A DNA stretch of 64,000 nt, taken from Paenibacillus sp. V4I7 (GTDB lineage Bacteria > Bacillota > Bacilli > Paenibacillales > NBRC-103111). The position numbers were made by a program, and so were the translations under genes. Shown one piece after another: positions 1-8,634 of the stretch. The stretch is taken from NCBI RefSeq assembly GCF_030817275.1, contig NZ_JAUSZD010000002.1, forward strand, positions 7,972,501 through 8,036,500. The letters run 5' to 3'. The notes under the pieces are model-generated. The model made no database searches. It saw only the letters and a program-made list of their open reading frames with translations, and was not told the origin of the DNA. Within the stretch, counting starts at the first letter, position 1; every line of letters starts with the position of its first letter.

Positions 1-177
1 TGGAAAGAGGAACTCAACGTATTCTTATTTCAGGAATATGAAAATGAGCCAACAAAGAAATTATGGTTTTATGTAGGCGATGATTCCGTTCACTATTCCG
101 AGGAAAAAGGCGAGTTAACCATCGTAGCAAAGTCTCAAATCGTATACATTCCTGATCAGTTTAGTGCGCAATTGTAA
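1..177 (+). CDS. C-terminal end of an unknown protein (5' end outside window)
   Basis: An open frame runs from the first base to a TAA at 175-177 and gives the last 58 residues of a protein beginning outside the window. The segment is rich in Glu, Lys and aromatic residues and has the alternating pattern of a beta-rich soluble domain. No motif is recognised and no function is proposed. It ends 18 bp before the nos start, so the two genes may be cotranscribed. Confidence 0.6.
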   Translation, partial: WKEELNVFLFQEYENEPTKKLWFYVGDDSVHYSEEKGELTIVAKSQIVYIPDQFSAQL

Positions 178-195
178 CTCAACATAGGGAGAGCT

Positions 196-1335
196 GTGCA
201 GGTGTCAAATGCTTGTGGGGCTCCCCTTTATCGGATTGGAGCAGCACCAATGAAAGTGCAGAATCAATTGCTAGAGAAAGCAATACCTTTTATCAAGGAA
301 TGTTGTAGTGAACTAGGCCAAAGCTCGGGCGAAATCGATGCTCGTCTTACTGAAATTACCGAAACCATTAGGTATAAAGGTTACTACGAACATACCCTTC
401 AAGAGCTTGAGCATGGGGCCAAAATGGCATGGCGCAACAGCAACCGTTGTATCGGGCGATTGTTCTGGGAAACACTGACGGTACACGATGCTCGTTATAT
501 TGAAACCGAAGAACAGATGGCTGAGGCACTTTTTCGTCATATAGAAACGGCGACCAATGGCGGCAAAATCCGTCCAGTGATTACGATTTTCCCACCTACG
601 CATGATTCGGCTCAGGGAGCCTTTATTCATAATGACCAACTTGTCCGTTACGCGGGCTATGAAACTGACAATGGGATTCTCGGTGACCCAGCTTCTATTC
701 ATATAACTGCGTTAAGCCAATCGCTTGGATGGCAGGGGGCTGGGACGCCTTACGACGTGCTGCCGCTTGTTGTTCAAATGGGAGATCGGAAACCAAAGCT
801 GTTCGAGATTCCTACCGAGCTCGTCCTGGAAGTGGATATTACACATCCGGACATAGCAGCGTTCGATGATTTGCATCTCAAATGGTATGCCGTACCGATC
901 GTCTCGAATATGTACCTTGAAATCGGAGGGATTCATTACCCTGCTGCGCCATTCAATGGTTGGTACATGGGCACTGAGATCGGAGCGCGAAACTTTGCCG
1001 ACCAAGCGAGATATGACATGCTGCCGCGTGTAGCGTCTGTCATGGGTCTGGATACTCGGCGCGATGCCTCCCTTTGGAAAGATAGGGCGCTTGTTGAGTT
1101 AAATGTGGCTGTGCTGCATTCGTTTCAACAGCAAGGTGTAGCTATTGTGGATCATCATACAGCGGCGAGGCAATTTAAGAGTTTTGAAGAGAAAGAGCAG
1201 AAGGTCGGTCGTGATGTCACGGGTGATTGGTCGTGGTTGATCCCGCCGCTATCTCCGGCGACAACGCATATTTTCCATCAGCATTATTCAAATGAAGTGA
1301 AGCTGCCTAACTTTTTTTATCGGCATGAGGGCTGA
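196..1335 (+). CDS. nos: Nitric oxide synthase oxygenase (bacterial NOS)
   Basis: Oxygenase-domain-only NOS, which oxidises L-arginine to NO and citrulline using heme and a pterin, with electrons from cellular flavodoxin reductases. The 379-aa protein is slightly longer than the Bacillus enzymes (about 360 aa). It shows the heme-thiolate signature WRNSNRCIGR near residue 85 (Cys as proximal ligand), the substrate-pocket stretch GGIHYPAAPFNGWYMGTEIG with its Arg-binding Glu, and the C-terminal TGDWSWL and HIFH segments. There is no reductase domain. The GTG start at 196 follows AGGGAG; a GTG at 202 or the ATG at 250 is possible, since the first ~18 residues are not expected from the family. 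A hairpin terminator follows at 1399. Confidence 0.95.
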   Translation: MQVSNACGAPLYRIGAAPMKVQNQLLEKAIPFIKECCSELGQSSGEIDARLTEITETIRYKGYYEHTLQELEHGAKMAWRNSNRCIGRLFWETLTVHDARYIETEEQMAEALFRHIETATNGGKIRPVITIFPPTHDSAQGAFIHNDQLVRYAGYETDNGILGDPASIHITALSQSLGWQGAGTPYDVLPLVVQMGDRKPKLFEIPTELVLEVDITHPDIAAFDDLHLKWYAVPIVSNMYLEIGGIHYPAAPFNGWYMGTEIGARNFADQARYDMLPRVASVMGLDTRRDASLWKDRALVELNVAVLHSFQQQGVAIVDHHTAARQFKSFEEKEQKVGRDVTGDWSWLIPPLSPATTHIFHQHYSNEVKLPNFFYRHEG

Positions 1336-1398
1336 GCAATCACATGGTAGAAGGGATTGCGTCTTCGTTAAAGGATAGCACAAACAATCGTGTAGTTT

Positions 1399-1427
1399 GA
1401 TCCCCGTATATCGGGGATTTATTTAAT
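1399..1427 (+). terminator. Rho-independent terminator after nos
   Basis: A perfect 7-bp stem (ATCCCCG / CGGGGAT) with a 5-nt loop is followed by TTATTTAATT. It lies about 65 bp past the nos stop. The T-tract is interrupted, so strength is moderate. Confidence 0.55.
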
Positions 1428-1499
1428 TGAAAATTGACCTAGGGACAAATTACAAGATTCATAGAATTGTGTTACTAGAATTGAAAAGAGGATTTTACT

Positions 1500-2387
1500 A
1501 TGAAAAAAGGGCTTTGGTACGCCATTCTTGCCTATACCGCATGGGGCTTGCTGCCTATTTATTGGAGATCTTTTGACTCTTTGCTTGCTGGTGAAATATT
1601 GTCTCACCGAGTCATCTGGTCATTTGTTTTCATGGCCATTCTCTTACTGATAGGGAAAAGTGGATGGACTGAATTTCGTAAGATGGTTACGAACGGGAAA
1701 ATGCTGCTCCAGATCGGAGTCAGCAGCATTTTAATCAGCTCCAATTGGCTGATATTCATTTGGGCCGTCAATAACGGCCATGTCATCGAGACGAGTCTGG
1801 GGTATTATATTACTCCCCTAATTAATATCATGCTGGCGGTCCTGTTTTTGCGTGAAAAACCAAGCCGTAGTCAGTGGGTGGCCGTTGCTTTGGCAGGTGC
1901 CGGCGTTTTGCTGGCAACCATCGATTATGGCAGATTTCCATGGGTTTCTCTCTCACTAGCGTTTTCCTTCGGTCTGTACAGTCTTGTGAAAAAGAGAGTT
2001 TCCTACGATGCCTCTATCGGGTTAGCAGGTGAAACCGTCATTGTCTTCCCCATAGCAGTAGCGTATATTGCCTACTTACACTTTGCGCATCATGATTCCG
2101 CATGGACGTTACCGCCTATCTCTTTAGCATTGCTATTATTGTCAGGTGTTGCAACCGCTTTGCCTCTATTATGGTTTGCTAAGGCGGCTGCTCGGCTGCC
2201 TCTTTCCATGCTGGGATTCATTCAGTACATTGGTCCTTCCATTACGCTGCTTTTAAGTGTGTTCGTATTTAAAGAGAAATTCTCTCCCGTGCTTCTCATC
2301 AGTTTCTCCTTGATCTGGACAGCGCTGATCGTTTACGCATTTGCGTCGATGCGGGTGGCGAGAACGAGAACTTCTATAGCGAAGTAG
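1500..2387 (+). CDS. rarD: RarD-type EamA/DMT-family permease
   Basis: A 295-aa integral membrane protein with about ten hydrophobic segments, the size and layout of RarD in the drug/metabolite transporter superfamily. The N-terminal KGLWYAILAYTAWGLLPIYW block and the later LSHRVIWS motif are characteristic of RarD. The natural substrate of the family is not settled; the name comes from a chloramphenicol-sensitivity phenotype, so resistance should not be inferred. The start ATG at 1500 follows AAGAGGA. It is monocistronic, with a terminator at 2398. Confidence 0.9.
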   Translation: MKKGLWYAILAYTAWGLLPIYWRSFDSLLAGEILSHRVIWSFVFMAILLLIGKSGWTEFRKMVTNGKMLLQIGVSSILISSNWLIFIWAVNNGHVIETSLGYYITPLINIMLAVLFLREKPSRSQWVAVALAGAGVLLATIDYGRFPWVSLSLAFSFGLYSLVKKRVSYDASIGLAGETVIVFPIAVAYIAYLHFAHHDSAWTLPPISLALLLLSGVATALPLLWFAKAAARLPLSMLGFIQYIGPSITLLLSVFVFKEKFSPVLLISFSLIWTALIVYAFASMRVARTRTSIAK

Positions 2388-2397
2388 ATATACACAG

Positions 2398-2435
2398 AAA
2401 AAACCGTTCGAGCAAATAGCTTCGAACGGTTTTTT
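2398..2435 (+). terminator. Rho-independent terminator after rarD
   Basis: A stem AAAACCGTTCGA / TTCGAACGGTTTT with a loop of about 10 nt runs straight into a T-tract. It starts about 10 bp after the rarD stop. Confidence 0.9.
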
Positions 2436-2484
2436 AGCATGCTCGTTCCATTAGCGAATAGCGTGCTGCCAATACCACCTATTA

Positions 2485-2663
2485 GAGGAACGACGATCCG
2501 CTATTTGGTGAAATATGTGTTAAAAATGAAAATTGCGGAACGTGAGTGCCTTATTTAATAGAATAAGCACGATTTGGAGGCAAAACAACGAAATAACGTA
2601 TCGTCGTTCCGTTTGTCCCGGAATTCGAGCTTTTTCACCCAAATAGCAGAACGACGTTCCGTC
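2485..2663. repeat. Inverted pair of a Paenibacillus-type intergenic repeat
   Basis: Two copies of a ~30-bp element face each other. The first (about 2485-2514) reads GGAACGACGATCCGCTATTT followed by GGTGAAA. The second (about 2631-2663), read on the minus strand, is GGAACGTCGTTCTGCTATTT followed by GGGTGAAA. The core also occurs as CGTCGTTCCG near 2602. Elements of this sort are common between genes in Paenibacillus. The pair marks the 3' gap between rarD and the MORN gene; there is no gene in 2436-2858. Confidence 0.6.
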
Positions 2664-2715
2664 AAGGGCGGAGAACGCTATTGTCAGGTCTGAGCTTTAC
2701 GCCTAACTACCCTTT

Positions 2716-2830
2716 CCGTGTGCAAAAGGAACTCGTTTAGCATACGAAGGACATGAGGCAGCTCGGTGTACAGAAGGAACTCGATTAGCATACGAAGGAC
2801 ATGAGGCAGCTTCATCTGCAAAAGGAACCC
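2716..2830. repeat. 48-bp tandem direct repeat, about 2.3 copies
   Basis: The block containing GGAACTCG, TTAGCATACGAAGGACATGA and GGCAGCT begins at 2728 and again at 2776 with nearly identical sequence. A third partial start (GGAACCCG) lies at 2824, so the period is 48 bp. The array lies just downstream of the minus-strand MORN gene and does not code for a recognisable protein. Confidence 0.8.
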
Positions 2831-2858
2831 GTAAACACACAAGGGGCAACAGCCCCTC

Positions 2859-4523
2859 TTATTTGGTAGAGCTGACCTGAAGCAGGTGAGCTTCTTTGGT
2901 TTTGTTGAAATGCGTGAAGGTGAAGATGAAATCACCTTTGTAATAGCTGTTCGTGTAAGTGCCAGCCCCGGCACCCACCCCGAGTTCCATGACGATGTAG
3001 CCGGCATCTCCCAGTTCGCCGCGCTTTTTGATGGTCTCGATGGCTGGCTGCAGCAGCGCCAAAGGCTTCGAGCCCCAAATGCTGAGGGAGGTGACGACGG
3101 CCTCCTTCGGGTTGCCCTTGGACGGCTCTACCAGCAGCGACAGCTGGTAGGCCGGATAGTTCAGCAGGAGCTTAACGCCTCCTGCTGATGCCGGATCGGC
3201 CGCGCCAGCGCCAGCGGCCGGAGGTTCCACGGCGGCGTCGCCCGCAGCCGCCGTCTCCGCGGAGGCAACCTGCGGCGCCTCCTGGCCTGCGAGCATGACG
3301 CTGTTATCCTGCAGCGTCACCTCGTCCGGTTTGCCCAGCAAGTCTTCGACTTTCTTGCTGGACAAACCGATGAAACTCTGCAGGCTGGCCTGGCCGCCTG
3401 CAAAGAAGCTCCGCAGCAGCGGCGCGCCGTCTGCGTCAAACAACGTGCCAAGGCCGTCATAGACGCCGGCCTTGAAATCGCCCTTGTAGACGAGTTTACC
3501 TAACTCGTCATACGCTTCCCCGGCGCCGCTAAGGACGCCGCTCTGGAACGTGCCTTTGAAGCGCGGCACGCCCTTCTCATCGAAGGCGGTGCCTTCACCG
3601 CCATACGCGCCAGCGAGGAATTGGCCTTTATATTTGATCAGGCCATTCGTATAAAACTCGGTGCCATCTCCGGAATAGCTGCCGTTCTTAAAGCCGCCTT
3701 CATAAATAAGAAGTCCCTTCGCATCAAAAAACTTACCAGCCCCGTTATATTGACCGGCTGCAAATTCACCCTCATATTGGGCGATACCGCCCGATGAGAA
3801 CAGCTTTCCAGTCCCATTGTATAGGCCGCCGTTAAACAAGCCTTCATACAAAAGATCTCCGCTTGGCGCGAATAATTTCCCAGCTCCGCCGTATTTTCCA
3901 TTTTGAAATTCGCCGATATACTGCACGTTCTGCTGGGGATCGTATTGGGTTCCAGCTCCGTTAAAGACATCTCCGGCAAATGCTCCTTTATATTGCAGGG
4001 TGCCATTTTCGTCGTACAAGGAGCCGTTGCCTGATTTTTGCCCCTTTTCAAAATCACCTTCATAAGCGGGCTTGCCGTTGCTGTGGAAAAGTTTACCTTT
4101 TCCGGCATATTTGCCGTCAACCAGATCCCCCACATAGAGAGAATCCTTCTGGGTACCCACGACTTTGCCATTGCCTGAAAAGCTCGTAAGTTTAGGGGTA
4201 TCTTTCTGAAGAACAGGAACGCGATTCAACCACTTATTCACGATTGCAGGAGGGCGGATGAAAATAAAAAAGACCAAAACGAGTAGGAACAAAGTGAGGA
4301 AAAGAAGCAATCTTTTGGAGATATAATAGGAGCCGATCAAAACGTAGTTTTTCAGCGACGTTTCGCGCGTCTGCAGCATGACCCTAAGGAGCTGTTGAAT
4401 CTTAATGATCGCTAGTTTGGGCAGCCTTCCGACTGTTAAGATGGCTTTCATGATATGCCCAATGAATGGTGCAACGACAGGCCTTAGCACTTTTTCAAGG
4501 GTTTTGACCGGCTGGATCTCCAA
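2859..4523 (-). CDS. Membrane-anchored MORN-repeat protein
   Basis: A 554-aa protein. Residues 1-70 are basic and partly amphipathic, residues 71-89 form one strong transmembrane helix, and about ten MORN repeats (pattern Y-x-G-x-F-x-x-G-x-x-x-G-x-G) run from about residue 115 to 360. An Ala/Pro-rich linker and a ~100-residue C-terminal domain follow. Positive charges before the helix suggest an N-in/C-out topology with the repeats outside. MORN repeats act in membrane association and protein scaffolding in other systems. The start ATG at 4523 lies 57 bp after the DUF4280 gene, so the pair is probably one transcript. Its exact function is unknown; the link to the neighbouring island genes is inference from position. 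Confidence 0.8.
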   Translation of the reverse strand: MEIQPVKTLEKVLRPVVAPFIGHIMKAILTVGRLPKLAIIKIQQLLRVMLQTRETSLKNYVLIGSYYISKRLLLFLTLFLLVLVFFIFIRPPAIVNKWLNRVPVLQKDTPKLTSFSGNGKVVGTQKDSLYVGDLVDGKYAGKGKLFHSNGKPAYEGDFEKGQKSGNGSLYDENGTLQYKGAFAGDVFNGAGTQYDPQQNVQYIGEFQNGKYGGAGKLFAPSGDLLYEGLFNGGLYNGTGKLFSSGGIAQYEGEFAAGQYNGAGKFFDAKGLLIYEGGFKNGSYSGDGTEFYTNGLIKYKGQFLAGAYGGEGTAFDEKGVPRFKGTFQSGVLSGAGEAYDELGKLVYKGDFKAGVYDGLGTLFDADGAPLLRSFFAGGQASLQSFIGLSSKKVEDLLGKPDEVTLQDNSVMLAGQEAPQVASAETAAAGDAAVEPPAAGAGAADPASAGGVKLLLNYPAYQLSLLVEPSKGNPKEAVVTSLSIWGSKPLALLQPAIETIKKRGELGDAGYIVMELGVGAGAGTYTNSYYKGDFIFTFTHFNKTKEAHLLQVSSTK

Positions 4524-4580
4524 ATCTTCTCACTCCTAGATGGAATTATTAAATGGTTTTTTTTAAAATGAGTTAAAATT

Positions 4581-4967
4581 TTAAGGCACCTGAATGGTCA
4601 TTTGCCCTGGTTGCTGTATTTGAATGACACCGCCCCAGTTGCACATGCATTTGGACGTATTGTTCAGAGCGGGCATGTTCGCGACAAGCACGGTCGGTGA
4701 CCCAGGAGCCCAGGGTGCAGCTGTTACAGGTACGCAGGGCATGGGAGTCAGAACTCCAAGTGCAGCCGCCGTTGCTGCAGCAACCATCGGATTCGCCATA
4801 GAATTACACATCCCAAACGGCATTATGTTCACCATCGGCTTATTATCCATAATGTTGGCAATGGGCATAGCGGTCATCACCATGTTCGCCGGAAGCACCA
4901 TTAACGTACCAGGCGCTGCACCGAACGAGCACTGCAGCATCGCTCCGCCGCAAACGAGGTTTCCCAT
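4581..4967 (-). CDS. DUF4280 family PAAR-like protein
   Basis: A 128-aa protein with the DUF4280 pattern: N-terminal VCGGAMLQCSFG, a central DNKPMVNI-PFG-C block, a PW-PG motif, and a C-terminal C-C-N-W-GG-I / GQ end. Six or more cysteines are conserved in type. DUF4280 proteins resemble PAAR tip proteins and occur near contractile injection and other secretion loci. The start used is the inner ATG at 4967, preceded by AGGAAGGAGAG with a good gap; a longer frame adds eight residues but has no such site. It is the first gene of a minus-strand pair with the MORN protein and is divergent from the TolC-like gene. Confidence 0.85.
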   Translation of the reverse strand: MGNLVCGGAMLQCSFGAAPGTLMVLPANMVMTAMPIANIMDNKPMVNIMPFGMCNSMANPMVAAATAAALGVLTPMPCVPVTAAPWAPGSPTVLVANMPALNNTSKCMCNWGGVIQIQQPGQMTIQVP

Positions 4968-5310
4968 GTGAATCTCTCCTTCCTTGTGCAAAACTTGCCG
5001 ACGAGCTTCCAGAGATGAGCATTTAGCATGTATTCAGCGTTAAAGTAACGAAATTAGCAGTTATCCTGCGTTTAAGGTTGTTTTATATCGTTAAAGTAGC
5101 TTTGAATGGGGGAAATGAGCTGTACCCAATTAGGACTGCGTAATCCCTACAAAAATCCGCTGTTTCCATTACTTTTATACTACTAGATAAGTATATGAGC
5201 AGTCTATTACTATATTCGATCGTTTTCACTATTTTTCTCCAAAAGATGGGTGCGGGAGTAGGGGTAGATATTGTACTATAGGAGGAGATGGTTGAGCGGA
5301 GGGATTCATA
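4968..5310. other. Divergent intergenic region with CGTTAAAGTA repeats
   Basis: This 343-bp gap must hold the promoters of both arms of the island. CGTTAAAGTA occurs at 5038 and 5089, with a weaker CGTTTAAGG at 5069. The same core (CAGCGTTAAAGTAGCT) recurs near 23790. No convincing promoter pair was assigned and no gene is seen. Confidence 0.5.
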
Positions 5311-8300
5311 GTGATAGGGGTAAAATTTGTGAAGTTGGGACTTGTGCTGCTGCTAGGAGCCTCGTCGATTATGGCAGCGGGTTCGGGAGCCGAAGCTGCG
5401 ACGGTGAAGTCTTTAACCATGCGGGAAGCTATCGATCAGGGTTTGAAAATAAGTCCGCAATTGCGGGATGCCAAGACCGATATTTTGAAGAAAAAGATAG
5501 AGCTGGAGCAAGCGCAGCATGCGGTTAAAAATGAGGAAGCTAAGGCTTCCGGACTATTTGCCAAACCTCGCAATTTAGGTCAGGAATTATCGACTCGTTT
5601 GAAGGTGCCTGAAGCACGCAAGCAGCTTTATATCGCGCAGGAAACATTGCGGCAGACGACGAATACTGCCCGATTTGATGTGCAAAAAGCTTATTTAGCA
5701 GCTTATCAAGATGCAGTGGCAGAAGAAAATGCACGGAAGAAAACGGAAGAAGCTAAGACAGCAGTGGAAACGGTGAAAAAGAAGCGGAAATTCGGTCTTG
5801 CAGATAGTACTGAACAAGAGAAGGCAGATAAGGCGCTGGAGAAGTCGCTATCTGAATATAAACAAGCGCAGCTAACGGCCAAATCTAGTCGTCTAGCACT
5901 GGGCAAGCTGCTGAATTTGGATATGGAAAATAAAGTTCAGCTTTCGTTTGAGCCGGATTACGCGGATTTGAATCAGAAGCAACTGCCTGCCTATATCGCA
6001 AGGGCTCAAAAGTCAACGCTAAGTTTGCTTAAGGACACGGAGGATCGGCGGTTAGCAGATGAGAAGCTGAATACGACGCGTGATTTGTACAGCTCTAAGT
6101 TTGGTTCGGCGCGAATGAAGGTCATGGACGGCATGTATAAAGCCAAAGATGTGGATATGGAGCTGTTCCTAGCTAGTTATGAAACGACACTTTCACAAGT
6201 GAAGAAGGATTGGGAAGGCTTTTTCATGCTGCTTGGATTCATTCCTATTCCTAAATCGCTGCTTCAAGGGGAGTTTGACGGGCTGCGCTATTTGGACGAT
6301 CTCAGGGATGCGCTTCCGATCGCGACTATGGAGCAAAATAAAGCACTGCTTCAGGAGAAGGAAAGCCGGAATGCAGTCATTGCTGCGGTGCGGCAGTCAT
6401 TTTTGGAAGCAAAAGAGGCCGAAGAAGGCTATGCGCAGGCTTTGCGTGATAAAGACAATGCGGTAGCCAATCTGGATAAAGCGAACCAGAAACTGAAGTT
6501 AAGTCTGATGAAAACGGATGAGCTGCAGGCTTATAAGGACACTGTCATTCAAGCTGATCAACAAATTCTATCTGCACAAATGGGTTATAAAATGGCGCTC
6601 GGTAAGCTGGATATAGATACCGGAGGAGCGGTCGAAAGAACGTTAAAGAAAGGTATCTTGCCTTATCGTGACCTTGATGATGGACTTGCTGCGGTTAAGC
6701 CCCAAAAGCCAAAGGCTCCCTTAGGAACCTGGAAGCTGAAGCCTGCAGTAGGCCCTCTGCTTAGCGACTTCAGTGTCACCGTAAATAAAAAGCTGGGCGC
6801 TACGGAGTACGCGGTGTTTACGAAAGAAGGCCGTGCTATTGGGAAGCGGACGAAGATAAATAAGCCTGTACGTAATTTATCGCTGAAGTTTAGTTCAATT
6901 GATCAGCTGAAGGTTGTGCTATATAAAAAAGGGAAAAAGATCGATGAACTACCTCTGGAAGGAAAAGGGAATTCAGGGCAATTAGTAGCTGCAACTGCCG
7001 ATGATGGAACGGCTGGTGACTCAGGCAGCCAATCTGGTGGCGGCACAGGTGAAAATGCCTTAGGTTCAGCTGAAGAAGAAAAAGGGCTGGGAACCGTCAT
7101 CATCGGTTCCTACAAAGTACAGCTAGACGCGCTAACCCCAGCAGCCTATAACGCAGCAGCAGCCACGATGACGAAGTCGGGGCAAGGGATTTTTTATAAA
7201 TCGGAGGAACCTGGGGCGGTTTGGATTGGCATGGATAATGCCCTAGACCCTAGCGCGCTAACCGATCCAAGCAGTTCTGCTGTGCTGACGAAGGAAGCAA
7301 AGGCTGCTTTGAAGGTTACCGTCGAGATCATGAAGCCGGGAGCTATTGCTTCCTTGGAAACACCCGCACAGCTGCAGCAGCAGATCGATACGCTGAAGAA
7401 AGATATCGTGAAGCTGGAAGCGGCCAAAGAAGCGGCCGTAACGGACTTGAAGCTGAACGAGATCGCCGATCTAGCCGTTCAGCTGAAGGATGCAGAGGCC
7501 CAGCTCGGGATGCTGGAAGCGCTGCTGAAAGGCGACAGCCAGGCAGCTCTCAAGCAGATGGAGCTGGTGAACAACCCGGACGCGCTGATCGCAGCGCTGT
7601 CCGAGGAAGCCGCACCGCCGGTCGAACCGGGCGGTGAAGGCACTCCCGGCGGCGCAGGGCCGGACGCCGGAAACGAGGCCAGCGAGGATCAGCTGGCCGA
7701 ACAAGCCGAGCTCCAGCAGCAGAAGCTGGAGCAAGCCCTCGCCGCCGGCGAGCCGAAAGCGGCAGCAGCTCAGCTGCAGCCGCTTCTGGCGACGCAGGCG
7801 CAGCTCGCGGATGCGCAAACTGGCGCATCCGAAGGCTTGGCTTCGCTCAAAGAAGCGAAGCTGAAGCTCCAAGCTGCGCTTAGCGCAGCGCAGCAGGATC
7901 CTGAGCGGGTCGCGACGCTGACCCGCTCACTACAAGCCGTCGACGAAGCGATGCAGTCGCTGCAGAAGGACGCGCTGTTCGCGCAGCTTGACGCTGTGCA
8001 GGAGCTGCTGGCAGCGCTGCCGCCAGCTTCAGCCGTGCAGCAGCAGCTGGAACAGCAAATAACCAAGCTGCTGGAGCAGCTCCAGCAGCAAGAGAAAGCC
8101 AAATACACGCCAGAGGAGCTGCAAGCTCTGGCTGAAATCTCAACCACCTTGGCTGACATCACAGAGGTAGACACAAGCTCTGGTTCTGACGGTTCAGTTG
8201 GTTCTGTGCCGTCTGGATCCGACTCTGACCCAGATTCCAGCCTAGTTCCTGTCACGATTCAACCCATTTCGGCAGAAAACGTACTTTCTCCCAATATTTT

Positions 8301-8617
8301 CATCAAATTCGACGTTCCGCCTGTTATAATAAACGGGCAGGCCTATTTACCTATAAGATCCGTATCCGAATCGTTCGGTGCGGCCGTTGATTGGGACCAA
8401 GAAAGCCTTACCGTAACGGTAAGCACGGAAATATGCGACCATCACTAGCCGTATTAATAGTACTACGGCTTACATAGATGGTGAGCCCGCCGAAATCGAT
8501 GGACCTTCTTTGCTGCTCGCAGGAAGGACCTATGTTCCACTAAGGTTCATTTCCGAGTCCCTAGGACTTCAGGTCGACTGGCATGCACCAACTCAAATCA
8601 TTCAGATTTCTAATTAA
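5311..8617 (+). CDS. TolC-like coiled-coil exported protein with C-terminal stalk (copper amine oxidase-like) domain; frameshift near 8431
   Basis: A GTG start at 5311 follows GGAGGG. An N-terminal signal peptide (to about residue 29) is followed by a TolC/outer-membrane-factor-like start (LTMREAIDQGLKISPQL) and long helical coiled-coil segments to about residue 440. A Ser/Gly/Gln/Ala-rich middle has a second coiled coil (about 690-930). The end is a stalk domain of the copper-amine-oxidase N-terminal type (INGQAYLPIRSVSESFGA). The first frame stops at 8448, but from 8432 the next frame continues the same domain (AYIDGEPAEIDG, then AGRTYVPLRFISESLG) to TAA at 8615-8617. One extra base (or two lost) near 8431 breaks the gene. 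TolC-like folds are unexpected in a single-membrane organism, so a cell-surface role is inferred. Confidence 0.75.
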
Positions 8618-8634
8618 GAGGAGATTAAAGAGCG

